Origin: DASSUW01 sp963849695 | GTDB lineage: Bacteria > Actinomycetota > Thermoleophilia > Solirubrobacterales > Solirubrobacteraceae | NCBI GenBank assembly: GCA_963849695.1 | Contig: CAWKIT010000032.1 | Location: 88,170-152,169 of the forward strand | Direction: 5' to 3' | Length of the DNA stretch: 64,000 nucleotides | Part shown: positions 44,196-58,113 of the stretch, piece after piece | Numbering within the stretch: the first letter of the stretch is position 1 | How the letters are laid out: every line of letters begins with the position of its first letter | Made by a program: the position numbers and the translations under genes | Notes under the pieces: generated by a model | Told to the model about the DNA's origin: nothing | The model's input: only the letters and a program-made list of their open reading frames with translations | Databases searched by the model: none

Positions 44196-44871
44196 CCTGA
44201 CACCAGCTTCTTCATGTAGTCGTAGCGGGTTCGGCGCTGGTTCTTCTCCCAGCCGCTCGCCTCGGCGGCCTTGGCGATCTTGCGCATCCTCGCCCTGATC
44301 TTCTTCTTCGCCGCGACCGCATTGGCGAGATGCGACGGGTCGACCTTGCGCCATCCGCCATGCCGCCTGGCCACCCGTCGCTCCTTGATGAGCACGTTGC
44401 GCCACTGGCGCTCTCGATCGGAGAGTGCCTTGTATGGGTGACCTTCGGCTTGGTCTGGTACTGCTTGGCGGCCGGGTAGTTGCCCGGATGGTAGGTGCAG
44501 TGCCAGGCCTCGCTCGGCGCATCGGAGCTGAGCCGGCCGCCCCTGATTCCCCAACCGAACCGGTCGCCGCATTCGCGCACCGCGGCCTGCATCGCCGGGC
44601 TGGGGAGGTCCACTGCGATCCCCCAGCCGTGGTTCGAGGTCCCCGGCCGCGCTGCCAGGGCTCCCCGCCCGCTCCGATAGAGCTTCCAGAAGTACTCCTG
44701 ATCGGCGTAGGGCCGGTACGCAGTCCGTACCGAGGTCGGACAGATCCAGACCCCTCGCTTCTTGCCGATGTACGCCCTCATCGCGAGCCACGAGGCAGCT
44801 GCGTCCTTGCGCAGGCGGCCACCAGGAATCGCCGTCAGTTCACTATTCGGGAGCCGTCCGTTGTTTGCCAT
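44192..44871 (-). CDS. M15 (VanY-type) D-Ala-D-Ala carboxypeptidase / endolysin-like, frameshifted
   Basis: The peptidase domain has TSNHGWGIAVDLPSPAM (SxHxxGxAxD zinc motif) and SEAWHCTYHPGNYP (ExxH-type), typical of phage endolysins and VanY-type enzymes that cut peptidoglycan stems. There is no signal peptide. The C-terminal part (YKALSDRERQWRNVLIKERR, AVAAKKKIRARMRKIAKAAE) is strongly basic and could bind wall polymers or nucleic acid. The frame breaks near 44,430 where one C appears to be missing; the span of 680 nt plus one is in frame. Start ATG 44871. The lysin-like form beside a tRNA hints at a phage remnant. Confidence 0.75.
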
Positions 44872-45273
44872 AGCCGCTCCTGTGTCAAGGCCAGTCCGGG
44901 ATCTCACGGTGAATAGCCACAGTTATCTGGACTGGATGGGTGAAAGCCACGATGACCACGCGCGTGGATCGCGGGCCGAGCCTATCCGCCAGCCTCAAAC
45001 GATGCAAATCTCCGAAATACTGAGTGGAGGTTGCTCACGCTGAGATCCCGCTCGGTCGGCCGCTGGCTCAGGCGTGACGCAGCTTCGCGGCATCTGTGCC
45101 CGCACGGGAGAAGGACGCGGCACGTACGCCAACACCCAAGCCATCCGCCGGGCCACCGAAGCGGACGCAGTCGCCCTCGACGGACCCCCCGCGACGCCTG
45201 AAATGCGCATGGCTGCGCGTCCTTGACAGCGGCTCTCACCGGTGAGACGGTGGCAGCCCAAAGGAGGGTCGCA
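44872..45273. other. non-coding gap between the M15 peptidase and the subtilase
   Basis: This divergent 402-bp region has no frame with recognisable coding character. Its lower GC patches near 44,910-45,030 are unlike the neighbouring genes. The subtilase promoter and a palindrome (45234-45247) lie at its right end. A short hypothetical frame on the minus strand (44995-45261) has no recognisable features and is not called. Confidence 0.5.
45223..45247 (+). promoter_or_regulatory. TTGACA box with adjoining perfect palindrome, subtilase promoter region
   Basis: TTGACA (45223-45228) is followed by the 14-bp perfect palindrome TCTCACCGGTGAGA (45234-45247), then AAAGGAGGG and the subtilase ATG at 45274. 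The palindrome falls in the -35/-10 spacer, where a repressor dimer would block transcription. No convincing -10 is seen at the right distance. Confidence 0.45.
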
Positions 45274-49319
<4,046 letters not shown>

Positions 49320-49335
49320 GCGCCGGGCGCGGTCC

Positions 49336-49573
49336 TCACGCGACCCAGCCGCCCAGGGTGCGAGCGATCTGTGCGACGTCGTCGAGATCACCCGCGGCGA
49401 CGGCAACCACGAGCTCGTACGCGTCGTCGGTCGGGTCCAGCACGACGTCGTTCTTTGCGAGGAAGACGTACGTCTGCGTCAAGGAGCCCGAAATCGCGGA
49501 CCTCGACGGGCCCGCCGGCCGGCTGGCGCGCAATGCGGAGCGCCTGCTCCGTGGTGAGGTTTACTCGGGCCGC
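49336..49573 (-). pseudogene. remnant of a Doc (Fic-fold) toxin with its active site deleted
   Basis: Two pieces in different frames match the ends of Doc toxins. VNLTTEQALRIARQPAGG and VEVRDFGLLD (about 49,565 to 49,480) resemble the Doc N-terminus; TYVFLAKNDVVLDPTDDAYE and LVVAVAAGDLDDVAQIARTL (about 49,475 to 49,345) resemble the C-terminus, ending at a stop at 49336. The central part with the HPFxxGNKR core, roughly 70 residues, is missing, and no antitoxin is left upstream. This reading is from family knowledge; the deletion makes it non-functional as a kinase-type toxin. Confidence 0.65.
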
Positions 49574-49588
49574 GCGAGAATATGGGCC

Positions 49589-50830
49589 GTGCGACCGCTC
49601 GAGCAGGGCACCGAGATCGGCACGTACGTGATCGAGGCCCCGATCTCCGTCGGCGGCATGGGCGCCGTGCACCGCGCGCGCCGGCTCGCCGACGGCCTCG
49701 AGGTGGCGATCAAGCAGCCGCTCGAGGACGCCGACGCGGTGCGCTTCCAGATCGAGGCGCGGCTGCTGGAGCGTCTGCGTCACCCGCGTGTGGTGCGCGT
49801 GATCGACCACTTCGCCGACAGCGAGGGCGACTACCTCGTGATGGAGCTGGTGCGCGGCGCGAGCCTCGACGCGGTGCTCGAGCGCAGCGGCCCGCTGCCG
49901 GTGTCCGAGGCGGTCGAGCACATCCGCCAGGCGTGCGAGGCGCTCGCCTACGTGCACGAGCAGCAGGTCGTCCACCGCGACGTCAAGCCCGCCAACCTGA
50001 TCCTCTCGGGCGACGGCATCGTGCTCGTCGACTTCGGGATCGCCCGCGAGCAGAGCACCACCCACGCGACGCGGGCGCTCGGCACCCCGCGGTATGCCGC
50101 GCCCGAGGTGCTCTCCGGCACGGCGGCCACGTCGCGCAGCGACGTGTACGGCCTGGCCGCCACGCTGTGGGCCCTGATCGCCGGCACGCCGCCGACCTTC
50201 GGCAAGCGGTTGCGGCTGCCCGCCGCCGGGCCGACCGTCGAGGCGGCCCTGCACGCCGGGCTCGAGCCCGACCCGGAGCTGCGGCTCCCGACCGCGGAGG
50301 CGTTCGCGGAGGCGCTCGGCGAAGGGCTGGCCGAGCGCGGCTCGTCGCTGGCGCTCAGCGTCGCGCGGCCCTCGGTCCCGCCCGCCGTGCTCGAGACCGC
50401 AGTGCGCGCCGCGGCCGCCGTGTTCGGCGCCACCGCCACCTCGATCGCCTTCCTCGACGGCGACGAGCTCGTGTACGAGTCCGCGTGGGGTGGCGGGGCG
50501 GACGAGATCGTCGGCGTCCGGCTCGCGCCCGGCGAAGGCATCGCGGCCCACGTGGCCGCCTCCGGCCGCGCCGAGGCCGTCCCCAACTGCCGCGAAGACC
50601 CGCGCTGGGCGCGCGAGATCGCGCTCGGCACCGGCTACATCCCGCACACGATGCTGGTGCTCCCGCTCGGGCCGCCGGAGCGCCCGTTCGGCGTGCTCCA
50701 GATCCTCGACCGGCTCGACGGCGGCCGGTACGGACCCGCCGACGTCGAGCGCGGGCGAGCCTTCGCCGAGCTCACGATGGCGGCGCTCGACCGCGGCGCC
50801 GGCGACACGATCCTGCCGCCGTCGCTGTAG
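49589..50830 (+). CDS. serine/threonine protein kinase with C-terminal GAF-like domain
   Basis: The 413-aa soluble kinase has a Gly loop ISVGGMGAVHRARR, Lys in LEVAIKQPL, catalytic VVHRDVKPANLILSGDG, metal VLVDFGIAREQ and activation loop ALGTPRYAAPEVLSG. After about residue 265 comes a GAF-like domain (AVFGATATSIAFLDGDELVY, APGEGIAAHVAASGRAEAV, MLVLPLGPPERPFGVLQILD). There is no TM or PASTA domain, so it may sense a cytoplasmic ligand. The GTG start at 49589 gives the conserved TEIGTYVIEAPIS beginning; upstream frame extension overlaps the doc remnant and is not supported. Confidence 0.9.
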   Translation: MRPLEQGTEIGTYVIEAPISVGGMGAVHRARRLADGLEVAIKQPLEDADAVRFQIEARLLERLRHPRVVRVIDHFADSEGDYLVMELVRGASLDAVLERSGPLPVSEAVEHIRQACEALAYVHEQQVVHRDVKPANLILSGDGIVLVDFGIAREQSTTHATRALGTPRYAAPEVLSGTAATSRSDVYGLAATLWALIAGTPPTFGKRLRLPAAGPTVEAALHAGLEPDPELRLPTAEAFAEALGEGLAERGSSLALSVARPSVPPAVLETAVRAAAAVFGATATSIAFLDGDELVYESAWGGGADEIVGVRLAPGEGIAAHVAASGRAEAVPNCREDPRWAREIALGTGYIPHTMLVLPLGPPERPFGVLQILDRLDGGRYGPADVERGRAFAELTMAALDRGAGDTILPPSL

Positions 50831-50842
50831 TAGCTTCGAGCC

Positions 50843-51148
50843 ATGCTGTGTCTGCTCACAATCCGGCGCCTCAAACCCGGCGCGCACGAGGAGTTCGCGA
50901 AGAGCTGGACGCCGGAGCGCTGGCACGGCCGGCTCGCGCGCGCCTACCACGTCCGCAACCAGGACGACCCGGACGAGGTGATCACCGTCGCGTTCTTCGA
51001 GGGCACAGCGGAAGAGATCGACGAGATGCGCGACGACCCCGAGTGGATGGCCGGCGAGGAGCGCCGCCTGCGCCGGATCGCGCCGCTCGAGGAGGCGGTC
51101 GAGCTGGCCGGCGTCTACGAGGTCATCGACGAGATCGTCCCGGAGTAG
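50843..51148 (+). CDS. antibiotic biosynthesis monooxygenase-like (ABM) small protein
   Basis: This 101-aa protein has the ferredoxin-like alpha/beta pattern of the ABM/dimeric barrel family (MLCLLTIRRLKPGAHEEFAK, EVITVAFFEGTAEEIDEMRD). The function is unknown; relatives are heme-degrading or quinone monooxygenases, or just fold relatives. It starts 13 bp after the kinase stop, so it is possibly co-transcribed, and overlaps the convergent flavoprotein gene by 26 bp. Confidence 0.65.
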   Translation: MLCLLTIRRLKPGAHEEFAKSWTPERWHGRLARAYHVRNQDDPDEVITVAFFEGTAEEIDEMRDDPEWMAGEERRLRRIAPLEEAVELAGVYEVIDEIVPE

Positions 51149-51716
51149 GCAGCACGTCGCGCGCCCAGTCGCGGGTCTTCCACTCCGGCACGGGCGGCTC
51201 CGCTCCCGCCACCGGCACGTAGCGCGACCGCTCGACGAGCTGCATCCGGTGGATGTAGCGCGGGCAGTTCGGGAACACCTCGCGCGCCCGCACCCGCACC
51301 ACGAACATCGCTCCCGGCCACGATCCGAGCAGCGGGTCGTCGGGGTCGATGCTCGCCGTCCCGTTCAGGCGCAGCCGCCGCTGGCGCTCGAACGAGATGA
51401 ACAGCAGCCCGACCTCGGGGTTCACGAGCGCGTTGCCGAACGACTTGAACATCCCGTTGCCGTCGTAGGACGGGAACGCGATCGTCCGCTCGTCGAGCAC
51501 GCGCACGAACCCCGGCTCGCCGCCCTTGTAGGAGCAGTCCGGCCGGCCCTGCTCGTCGGCGGTGGCGAGGAAGAACATGTCCATGCTCTCGATGAACGCG
51601 CGGTCGTCGGCGTCGATCGCGTCGCGCAACGTCACGGTCTCGAGCCGGTCGGCCAGGCGACGGGTGTCGAAGGCGTCCTGGAGCCGGCGGTTGCCGTCGT
51701 TGTAGAAGCCGGTCAC
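51123..51716 (-). CDS. pyridoxamine 5'-phosphate oxidase-family FMN-binding protein
   Basis: This 197-aa split-barrel flavoprotein has the family pattern FLATADEQGRPDCSYKGGEP, FPSYDGNGMFKSFGNALVNP and VGLLFISFERQRRLRLNG. It could use FMN or F420; there is no evidence for the substrate. The start GTG 51716 overlaps the cupin gene stop (GTGA), so the two form a pair. The 3' end overlaps the ABM-like gene tail-to-tail. Confidence 0.8.
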   Translation of the reverse strand: MTGFYNDGNRRLQDAFDTRRLADRLETVTLRDAIDADDRAFIESMDMFFLATADEQGRPDCSYKGGEPGFVRVLDERTIAFPSYDGNGMFKSFGNALVNPEVGLLFISFERQRRLRLNGTASIDPDDPLLGSWPGAMFVVRVRAREVFPNCPRYIHRMQLVERSRYVPVAGAEPPVPEWKTRDWARDVLPTPGRSRR

Positions 51717-52075
51717 GCCCAGTCCATCGGCTCGTAGCCGCTGTTGCGCGGCGCCGAGACGATCAGCACCGAGGCCGGCTCCTCGCCGTGGTTGACGACG
51801 GTGCGGCTGAGATGCGGGTCGAGCCGCGCGAACGTGCCCGCCGGCGTCTCGATCTCCCGCCCGTCGACAACCAGGCTCGGGGAGCCGTCGAGGACGATGA
51901 AGACCTCCTCCTGGTCGCGGTCGGTCTCGTCGTGCTCGGGGATCCGCTCGCCGGGCGGGATCTCCACCAGGTTCATGCCGAATGCGGAGAGCCCGAGCGA
52001 GCGGCGCGCGAGCAGCCAGTTGCCGGTCCGCTCGAGATCCTCCCGGCGCCGGATCGTCACGCCCTCGAGGTCCAC
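51713..52075 (-). CDS. cupin-domain protein
   Basis: This 120-aa single cupin has metal-site motif 1 FGMNLVEIPPGERIPEHDET (H, E), the EEVFIVLDGSPSLVVDGREI turn and motif 2 (FARLDPHLSRTVVN). It may bind a metal and sense or modify a small ligand. The start is GTG 52075. It is paired with the downstream flavin protein by a GTGA overlap. Function unknown. Confidence 0.8.
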   Translation of the reverse strand: MDLEGVTIRRREDLERTGNWLLARRSLGLSAFGMNLVEIPPGERIPEHDETDRDQEEVFIVLDGSPSLVVDGREIETPAGTFARLDPHLSRTVVNHGEEPASVLIVSAPRNSGYEPMDWA

Positions 52076-52133
52076 GTGCGCAGCCTAGACGAGCCGCGCT
52101 ACATGTGTTTACGGTCGTGACGTCGGTCATCGC

Positions 52134-52874
52134 TCAGCGGTTGTGGTTGACGACTTCGACGTTGTGCCCGTCGGGGTCCAGGACGAACGCGCCGTAGTAG
52201 CCGGGGTGGTACACGGCGCGCTCCCCCGGACCGCCGTGGTCCTCGTAGCCGGCGGCGAGCGCGGCGGCGTGGAACGCGCGCACCGTGGCGTCCTCGCGGG
52301 CGGGGAACGCGAGGTGGACGTGCTCCGTGAGCGGCCGCTCGTCGTCGATCAGCGAGAAGCTGTAGTCCTCGCCCGTGAACTGCACGCGGCCGGGCTCGTC
52401 GTCCCCCAGCCGGATCCCGGCGTGGGGCGCGATGGTCGTGTAGAAGCGCTTGGACGCCGCGAGGTCGGCGACGCGGATCCACAGGTGGTCGACGCGGCCG
52501 TCGGGCACGGGGCGCGCCCGCTCGCCGTGCACGGCCTCGGCGCTGTTGCCGTCCGGGTCGAGCAGGAACCCGCCGTAGTAGTCAGGTCCGTACTCCGTGC
52601 GCGGCCCGGGCGCGCCGTCATCGCGGTACCCGGCGTCGATCCCCGCCTGCCAGAAGGCGTCCACGGCCGCGCGGCTCGGCGCGCGGAACCCGACGTGCAG
52701 GCCGCGGGTCACGGGGTGCTCGCGGTCCGTGGGCATGATGTCCCAGTCCTCCCACTCGACGAGGTCGGCGTCCGCGTAGCTGGGCTCGACCCCCAGCACG
52801 GAGAGGACGGTGCGGTAGAACCGCTCGGACGCGGCCAGGTCCGAGACGGCGATGCCGACGTGGTCGAACACCAC
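52134..52874 (-). CDS. two-domain VOC (glyoxalase/dioxygenase fold) protein
   Basis: The 246-aa protein has two VOC modules: VVFDHVGIAVSDLAASERFY (1) with YGGFLLDPDGNSAEAVHGE, and VDHLWIRVADLAASKRFYTT (2) with YGAFVLDPDGHNVEVVNH. VOC proteins bind a metal at His/Glu positions and catalyse ring cleavage, lyase or resistance reactions. The substrate is unknown. The start is GTG 52874. It is single, with a 58-bp gap to the cupin gene. Confidence 0.82.
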   Translation of the reverse strand: MVFDHVGIAVSDLAASERFYRTVLSVLGVEPSYADADLVEWEDWDIMPTDREHPVTRGLHVGFRAPSRAAVDAFWQAGIDAGYRDDGAPGPRTEYGPDYYGGFLLDPDGNSAEAVHGERARPVPDGRVDHLWIRVADLAASKRFYTTIAPHAGIRLGDDEPGRVQFTGEDYSFSLIDDERPLTEHVHLAFPAREDATVRAFHAAALAAGYEDHGGPGERAVYHPGYYGAFVLDPDGHNVEVVNHNR

Positions 52875-52974
52875 GCCGAGGCTACCTTGCGGGCACGCTC
52901 GAGCTCGACACCCCACGGCCCCGTGATGAACTTCGTGCGCCAGGCCTCGCGCTCGGCAGCGAAGCCTGAGCGTG

Positions 52975-53034
52975 CGCGATCTCGAGAGGCTGACCGCGGT
53001 CGAGATGTTCCTCGTCCCGATCGCCGCCGACGGC
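52975..53034 (+). pseudogene. DUF6916-like tail fragment
   Basis: On the plus strand this stretch reads LERLTAVEMFLVPIAADGYA, resembling the C-terminus of the small gene at 59006-59278 (LGAMEIFLVPVAPARYEAVF). It is cut off at TATGCA, precisely where the convergent glycosyltransferase gene ends. It has no start and no complete domain, so it is a remnant. Its presence at the edge of the glycosyltransferase cassette suggests a recombination boundary. Confidence 0.5.
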
Positions 53035-56000
53035 TATGCAACCGCGAACGCTGGGCCGTCGCGTCCGGCCACCACCGCCGGCCGTGGAATCGGGTAGTGC
53101 GCGAGCGTCTCACGAATACGCTGCTCACGCTCGCCGACGAACTCTCGCGGCGCCCCGAGCTCGTTCATCCGCGCGTGGTGCTCGCGCGCGGAGATGTCGT
53201 CGCCGCGGAAGGTGTACAGCCAGAGATGCCCGGCGTCCTCCAAGTGCACGACCGGCACGCTCTCGAGTAGCGCGCCGAGCAGCGCCGAGTCGTCGCCGCG
53301 GTCGTTGTGCGGACCGTCCTCCGGATATCGCACGCCGGCGTCGCGGGCCAGCATGGCGGTGCCGGGCACATACTTCTGCATCCCGTCGATGCGGCCGCCG
53401 CCGGTCCAGTCGATCCAGAAGAGCAGGCGGTGGTCCTCCAGCAGCTGCAGGTGGTCGGTCAAGAAGCACGCGCCGGCATCGCGCTCGAGCATGCGGGCGA
53501 GCTGCCGCTCCATCCTCTCCGGGTGGCTGTAGTGGCCGCCGTCCCACCGGCAGAAGAAATCACCGCGGGCCGCGTCGATCGACAGGTTGCGCAGGTGGCC
53601 GAGCGCGAGGTCCGTGCTCTCCGGGTGGACGAAGCGGACCGACTCGAGGCCGAGGGCGGCCACGTAGAGCTCGAGCGCGTGGCGGACGCGCCGGGGAACC
53701 GTCCGTCACCACGACGAGTTCGCGGTTGGCGTGCGTCTGAGCTGCGAACGAGCGGATCGCGCGCTTCGCCATCGTCACGCGGTCGCCGGTGACGAGCAGG
53801 CCGCTCACCAGCGGCCCGTTCATGGCCGCGGCGGCGCGCGCCGGCCTCGCCGGCGTCGCCGGCGCGGGCGCGGGCGCGATCGTCAGCACGTCGTCGAGGA
53901 AGCGCGTGACCGCGAGGCTCGCGCCGCCCCAGAGCGCACCGCTGAGCTCATCCTCCTGCGCGACGCGCTGCGCCAGGCCGGCCCGGAAGGCGATCGGCGA
54001 GCGGCCGGCGAGCGCCGGACCGCGCTCCTGGAAGGCGGCGTCGCTCGGCGCGGGCTCCGCGTCGCCCAGCCGCCCCGACGATGTGCGGTGCTGGCCGTAG
54101 ACCAGCGCGCACGCGGCGTCCTCGAACGCGGTCTGAATCCGCCGCAGCGCGCTCGGGCCGGCGAGCGTATCGGCCGGCGTGAGCACGAGGATCGCCTCCT
54201 CGACGCCTCGCGCGGCCGCAAGCTCGCGGAGCGCGGCGTCCGGGCCTCCGGCGCCCACCGGCCGCAGCTCGAAGCGCGGGTCGTCGAGCGGCAGTCGAAC
54301 GCCGAGCGCGGCGGCGATTCCGCAGTCGAGGACCACGACGTCGAAGCTCTCGACGTCCTGCCGCAACAGCCCCTCGACGCAATCGTCGAGCTCGGGGCCT
54401 GCCGAGTCGAGCACGAGCGCGACGGTCAGCCGCGGCGCCGGGAGGCGCCCGCCAGGCGGTGACAGCGCGTCGATGCTGTGGCGGCGGTTACGCACCACGT
54501 GCTCGGTCAGCTCCACCGGGAGTAGGTGCGACCGCAGGAGGCGGTTGTTCGCGTCGATCACGCCCGCGTGGTCGCCGACGTGGTAGCTCGCCACCGCGTG
54601 CTCGAAAGGGATCTCGTAGTCGTAGAGCGAACGCTCCACGAACAGCCGGTCGGCCGGCGGGCGGGGGATCTCATGCGCTCGCGCGAGGAAGAGGTGCGCG
54701 AGGTGGTGCTCCTCACGCCCGCGGTAGTAGGCACCCACCCGGAACAGCGGCTCGGCGCGATCTGGCCGGAGCTGGTGGGCGGCCAGGTAGGCCGCCATCG
54801 TCTCCGGCCACGGCCGCTCGAGGCGCTCCTTGAGGACCGCGACCTGGTAGAGCGAATACCAGACCTCCTCGACCCAGCCTCCCATCGCGGCGCGGCGCTC
54901 GTAGTTGCGAACTGCGAGCTCCAGCTCGCCGGCGTCGCGATAGCTCTGCGCGAGGTAGAAGATGTGGCGCGAGTTGTCGGGCTCGTCGATCAGTGCGCGC
55001 TCGAGCAGGATCGCGTCGCGACGGTAAGTGTTCGGGTCGCGAGCGCGCACTCCATCGCGGTGAGGGATGGTCCACAGCCCCGGCAGGAACGCCTCGGTCC
55101 GCGCTTCGCGGCACTCGAGGTACTCGTGCACGACGCCGCGGTAGCGCCACGGCAGCGCGGCGCGAACGAACTGCTTGCGGAGGTACGTGCAGCCCCCGTA
55201 GGCGACCTCCGCGTTGTAGGAGTCGGCCTCCAGTGGCGGGAGCTCGAAGCCGTCGGCCAGCACGACGACTTCGTCCGCGTCGATCACGAACAGGTAGTCG
55301 GCTCCCTCGCGCGCCTGCGCGACCGCCTCGTTGCGGTTGTGCGCGAAGTTCACGAACGGGCGCTCGATCAGCGTGCCGGGCAGGTCGCGCATGTGCTCGC
55401 GGATGATCTCCTGCGTGCCGTCGGTCGAGCCGGTGTCGACGATCGTCCAGCGGTCGATCAGCGGCCGGACCGAGTCGAGGCAGCGTCGGATCACCGTCGC
55501 CTCGTCCTTGACGATCATCGTCAGACAAACGGTCTGCCCGGACGCGTATGCAACCGCGAACGCTGGGCCGTCGCGTCCGGCCACCACCGCCGGCCGTGGA
55601 ATCGGGTAGTGCGCGAGCGTCTCACGAATACGCTGCTCACGCTCGCCGACGAACTCTCGCGGCGCCCCGAGCTCGTTCATCCGCGCGTGGTGCTCGCGCG
55701 CGGAGATGTCGTCGCCGCGGAAGGTGTACAGCCAGAGATGCCCGGCGTCCTCCAAGTGCACGACCGGCACGCTCTCGAGTAGCGCGCCGAGCAGCGCCGA
55801 GTCGTCGCCGCGGTCGTTGTGCGGACCGTCCTCCGGATATCGCACGCCGGCGTCGCGGGCCAGCATGGCGGTGCCGGGCACATACTTCTGCATCCCGTCG
55901 ATGCGGCCGCCGCCGGTCCAGTCGATCCAGAAGAGCAGGCGATGGTCCTCCAGCAGCTGCAGGTGGTCGGTCAGGAAGCAGGCGCCGGCATCGCGCTCGA

Positions 56001-58059
56001 GCATGCGGGCGAGCTGCCGCTCCATCCTCTCCGGGTGGCTGTAGTGGCCGCCGTCCCACCGGCAGAAGAAATCACCGCGGGCCGCGTCGATCGACAGGTT
56101 GCGCAGGTGGCCGAGCGCGAGGTCCGTGCTCTCCGGGTGGACGAAGCGGACCGACTCGAGGCCGAGGGCGGCCACGTAGAGCTCGAGCGCGTGGCGGACG
56201 CGCCGGGGACCGTGCGTCACCACGACGAGTTCGCGGTTGGCGTGCGTCTGAGCTGCGAACGAGCGGATCGCGCGCTTCGCCATCGTCACGCAGTCGCCGG
56301 TGACGAGCAGGCCGCTCACCAGCGGCCCGTTCATGGCCGCGGCGGCGCGCGCCGGCCTCGCCGGCGCGGGCGCGGGCGCGAGCGCGATCGTCAGTACGTC
56401 GTCGAGGAAGCGCGTGACCGCGAGGCTCGCGCCGCCCCAGAGCGCGCCGCTGAGCTCATCCTTTTGCGCGACGCCCTGCGCGAGGCCGGCCCGGAAGGCC
56501 ACCGGCGAGCGGCCGGCGAGCGCCGGACCGCGCTCCTGGAAGGCGGCGTCGCTCGGCGCGGGCTCCGCGTCGCCCAGCCGCCCCGACGATGTGCGGTGCT
56601 GGCCGTAGACCAGCGTGCACTCGGCGTCCTCGAACGCGGTCTGAATCCGCCGCAGCGCGCTCGGGCCCGCGAGCGTATCGGTCGGCGTGAGCACGAAGAT
56701 CGCCTCGTCGACGCCGCGCGCGGCCGCAAGCTCGCGGAGCGCGGCGTCCGGGCCTCCGGCGCCCGCCGGCCGCAGCTCGAAACGCGGGTCGTCGAGCGGC
56801 AGCCGAACGCCGAGCCCGGCGGCGATTCCGCAATCGAGGACCACGATGTCGAAGTTCTCGACGTGCTGCCGCAACAGCCCCTCGACGCAATCGTCGAGCT
56901 CGGGGCCTGCCGAGTCGAGCACGAGCGCGACGGTCAGCCGCGGTGCCGGGACGCGCCGGCCAGGCGGTGACAGCGCGTCGACGCTGTGGCGGCGGCTACG
57001 GACCACGTGCTCGGTCAGCTCGGCCGGGAGCATGTGCGACCGCAGGAGGCGGTTGTTCGCGTCGATCACGCCCGCGTGGTCGCCGACGTGGTAGCTCGCG
57101 ACCGCGTGCTCGAAAGGGATCTCGTAGTTGTAGACCGAACGCTCCACGAACAACCGGTCGGGCGGCGGGCGGGGGATCTCATGCGCTCGCGCGAGGAAGA
57201 GGTGCGCTAGGTGGTGCTCCTCACGCCTGTGGTAGTAGGCGCCCACCCGGAACAACGGCTCGGCGCGATCTGGCCGGAGCTGGTGGGCGGCCAGGTAGGC
57301 CGCCATCGTCTCCGGCCACGGCCGCTCGAGGCGCTCCTTCAGGACCGCGACCTGGTAGAGCGAGTACCAGACCTCCTCGACCCCGCCTCCCATCGCCGCG
57401 CGGCGCTCGTAGTTGCGAATCGCGAGCTCCAGCTCGCCGGCATCGCGATAGCTCTGCGCGAGGTAGAAGACGTAGCGCGAGTTGTCGGGCTCGTCGATCA
57501 GCGCGCGCTCGAGCAGGATCGCGTCGCGACGGTAAGTGGTCGGGTCGCGAGCGCGCGCTCCATCATGGTGAGGGATGGTCCACAGCCCCGGCAGGAACGC
57601 CTCAGTCCGCGCTTCGGGGCACTCGAGGTGCTCGTGCACGACGCCCCAGTAGCGCCACGGCAGCGCTGCGCGAACCAACTGCTTGCGGAGGTACGTGCAG
57701 CCCCCGTAGGCGACCTCCGCGTTGTAGGAGTCGGCCTCAAGTCGCGGGAGGTCGAAGCCGTCGGCCAGCGCGACGACTTCGTCCGCGTCGATCACGAACA
57801 GGTAGTCGGCTCCCTCGCGCGCCTGGGCGATCGCCTCGTTGCGGTTGTGCGCGAAGTTCACGAACGGGCGCTCGATCAGCGTGCCGGGCAGGTCGCGCAT
57901 GTGCTCGCGGATGATCTCCTGCGTGCCGTCGGTCGAGCCGGTGTCGACGATCGTCCAGCGGTCGATCAGCGGCCGGACCGAGTCGAGGCAGCGTCGGATC
58001 ACCGTCGCCTCGTCCTTGACGATCATCGTCAGACAAACGGTCTGCTCGGACGCGCTCAC
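53034..58059 (-). CDS. giant tandemly duplicated glycosyltransferase (GT2-TPR-GT2), one-base frameshift
   Basis: A single gene of about 1,674 aa is made of two ~837-aa copies fused in frame. Each copy: an N-terminal GT2 domain (TVCLTMIVKDEATVIRRCLD, VDTGSTDGTQEIIREH, DYLFVIDADEVV with DxD), a TPR-like helical region (YVFYLAQSYRDAGELELAIR), a middle GT-like domain (RLTVALVLDSAGPELDDCVE, VVLDCGI), and a C-terminal GT2-like domain (LVTGDCVTMAKRAIRSFAAQ, FFCRWDGGHYSHPERMERQL). The DxD of the last domain is replaced by WDGG, so it may not be catalytic. Start GTG 58059. Copy 2 contains one extra A near 53,698, after which the frame resumes and ends AFAVA-stop at 53034. Confidence 0.8.
53035..58058. 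repeat. head-to-tail 2.5-kb duplication (units 55547-58058 and 53035-55546)
   Basis: The two units have a period of 2,512 bp here, or 2,511 (837 codons) after removing the extra base in the lower one. The last about 660 bp of the units are nearly identical (a few substitutions), while the GT and TPR portions differ at scattered sites (for example EHLECPEAR versus EYLECREAR). The join reads AFAVA-YASGQTV: the stop codon of the first unit has been lost at a TATGC/CGCGTCC junction, so the two genes became one. Confidence 0.9.
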
Positions 58060-58113
58060 GCGGCCTCCCGGCGGTATCGGCCACGCGACTCGATCAGGCG
58101 TGGCGCCATCCGC

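Noticed and set aside
44995..45261. Minus-strand 88-codon frame in the gap before the subtilase
   Set aside because: No domain, poor start context, overlaps the subtilase promoter region; not supported.
53034..58059. Reading the duplicated glycosyltransferase as two separate genes
   Set aside because: No stop or start lies at the join; the frame continues through YASGQTV. Only the copy at the 3' end has a stop.
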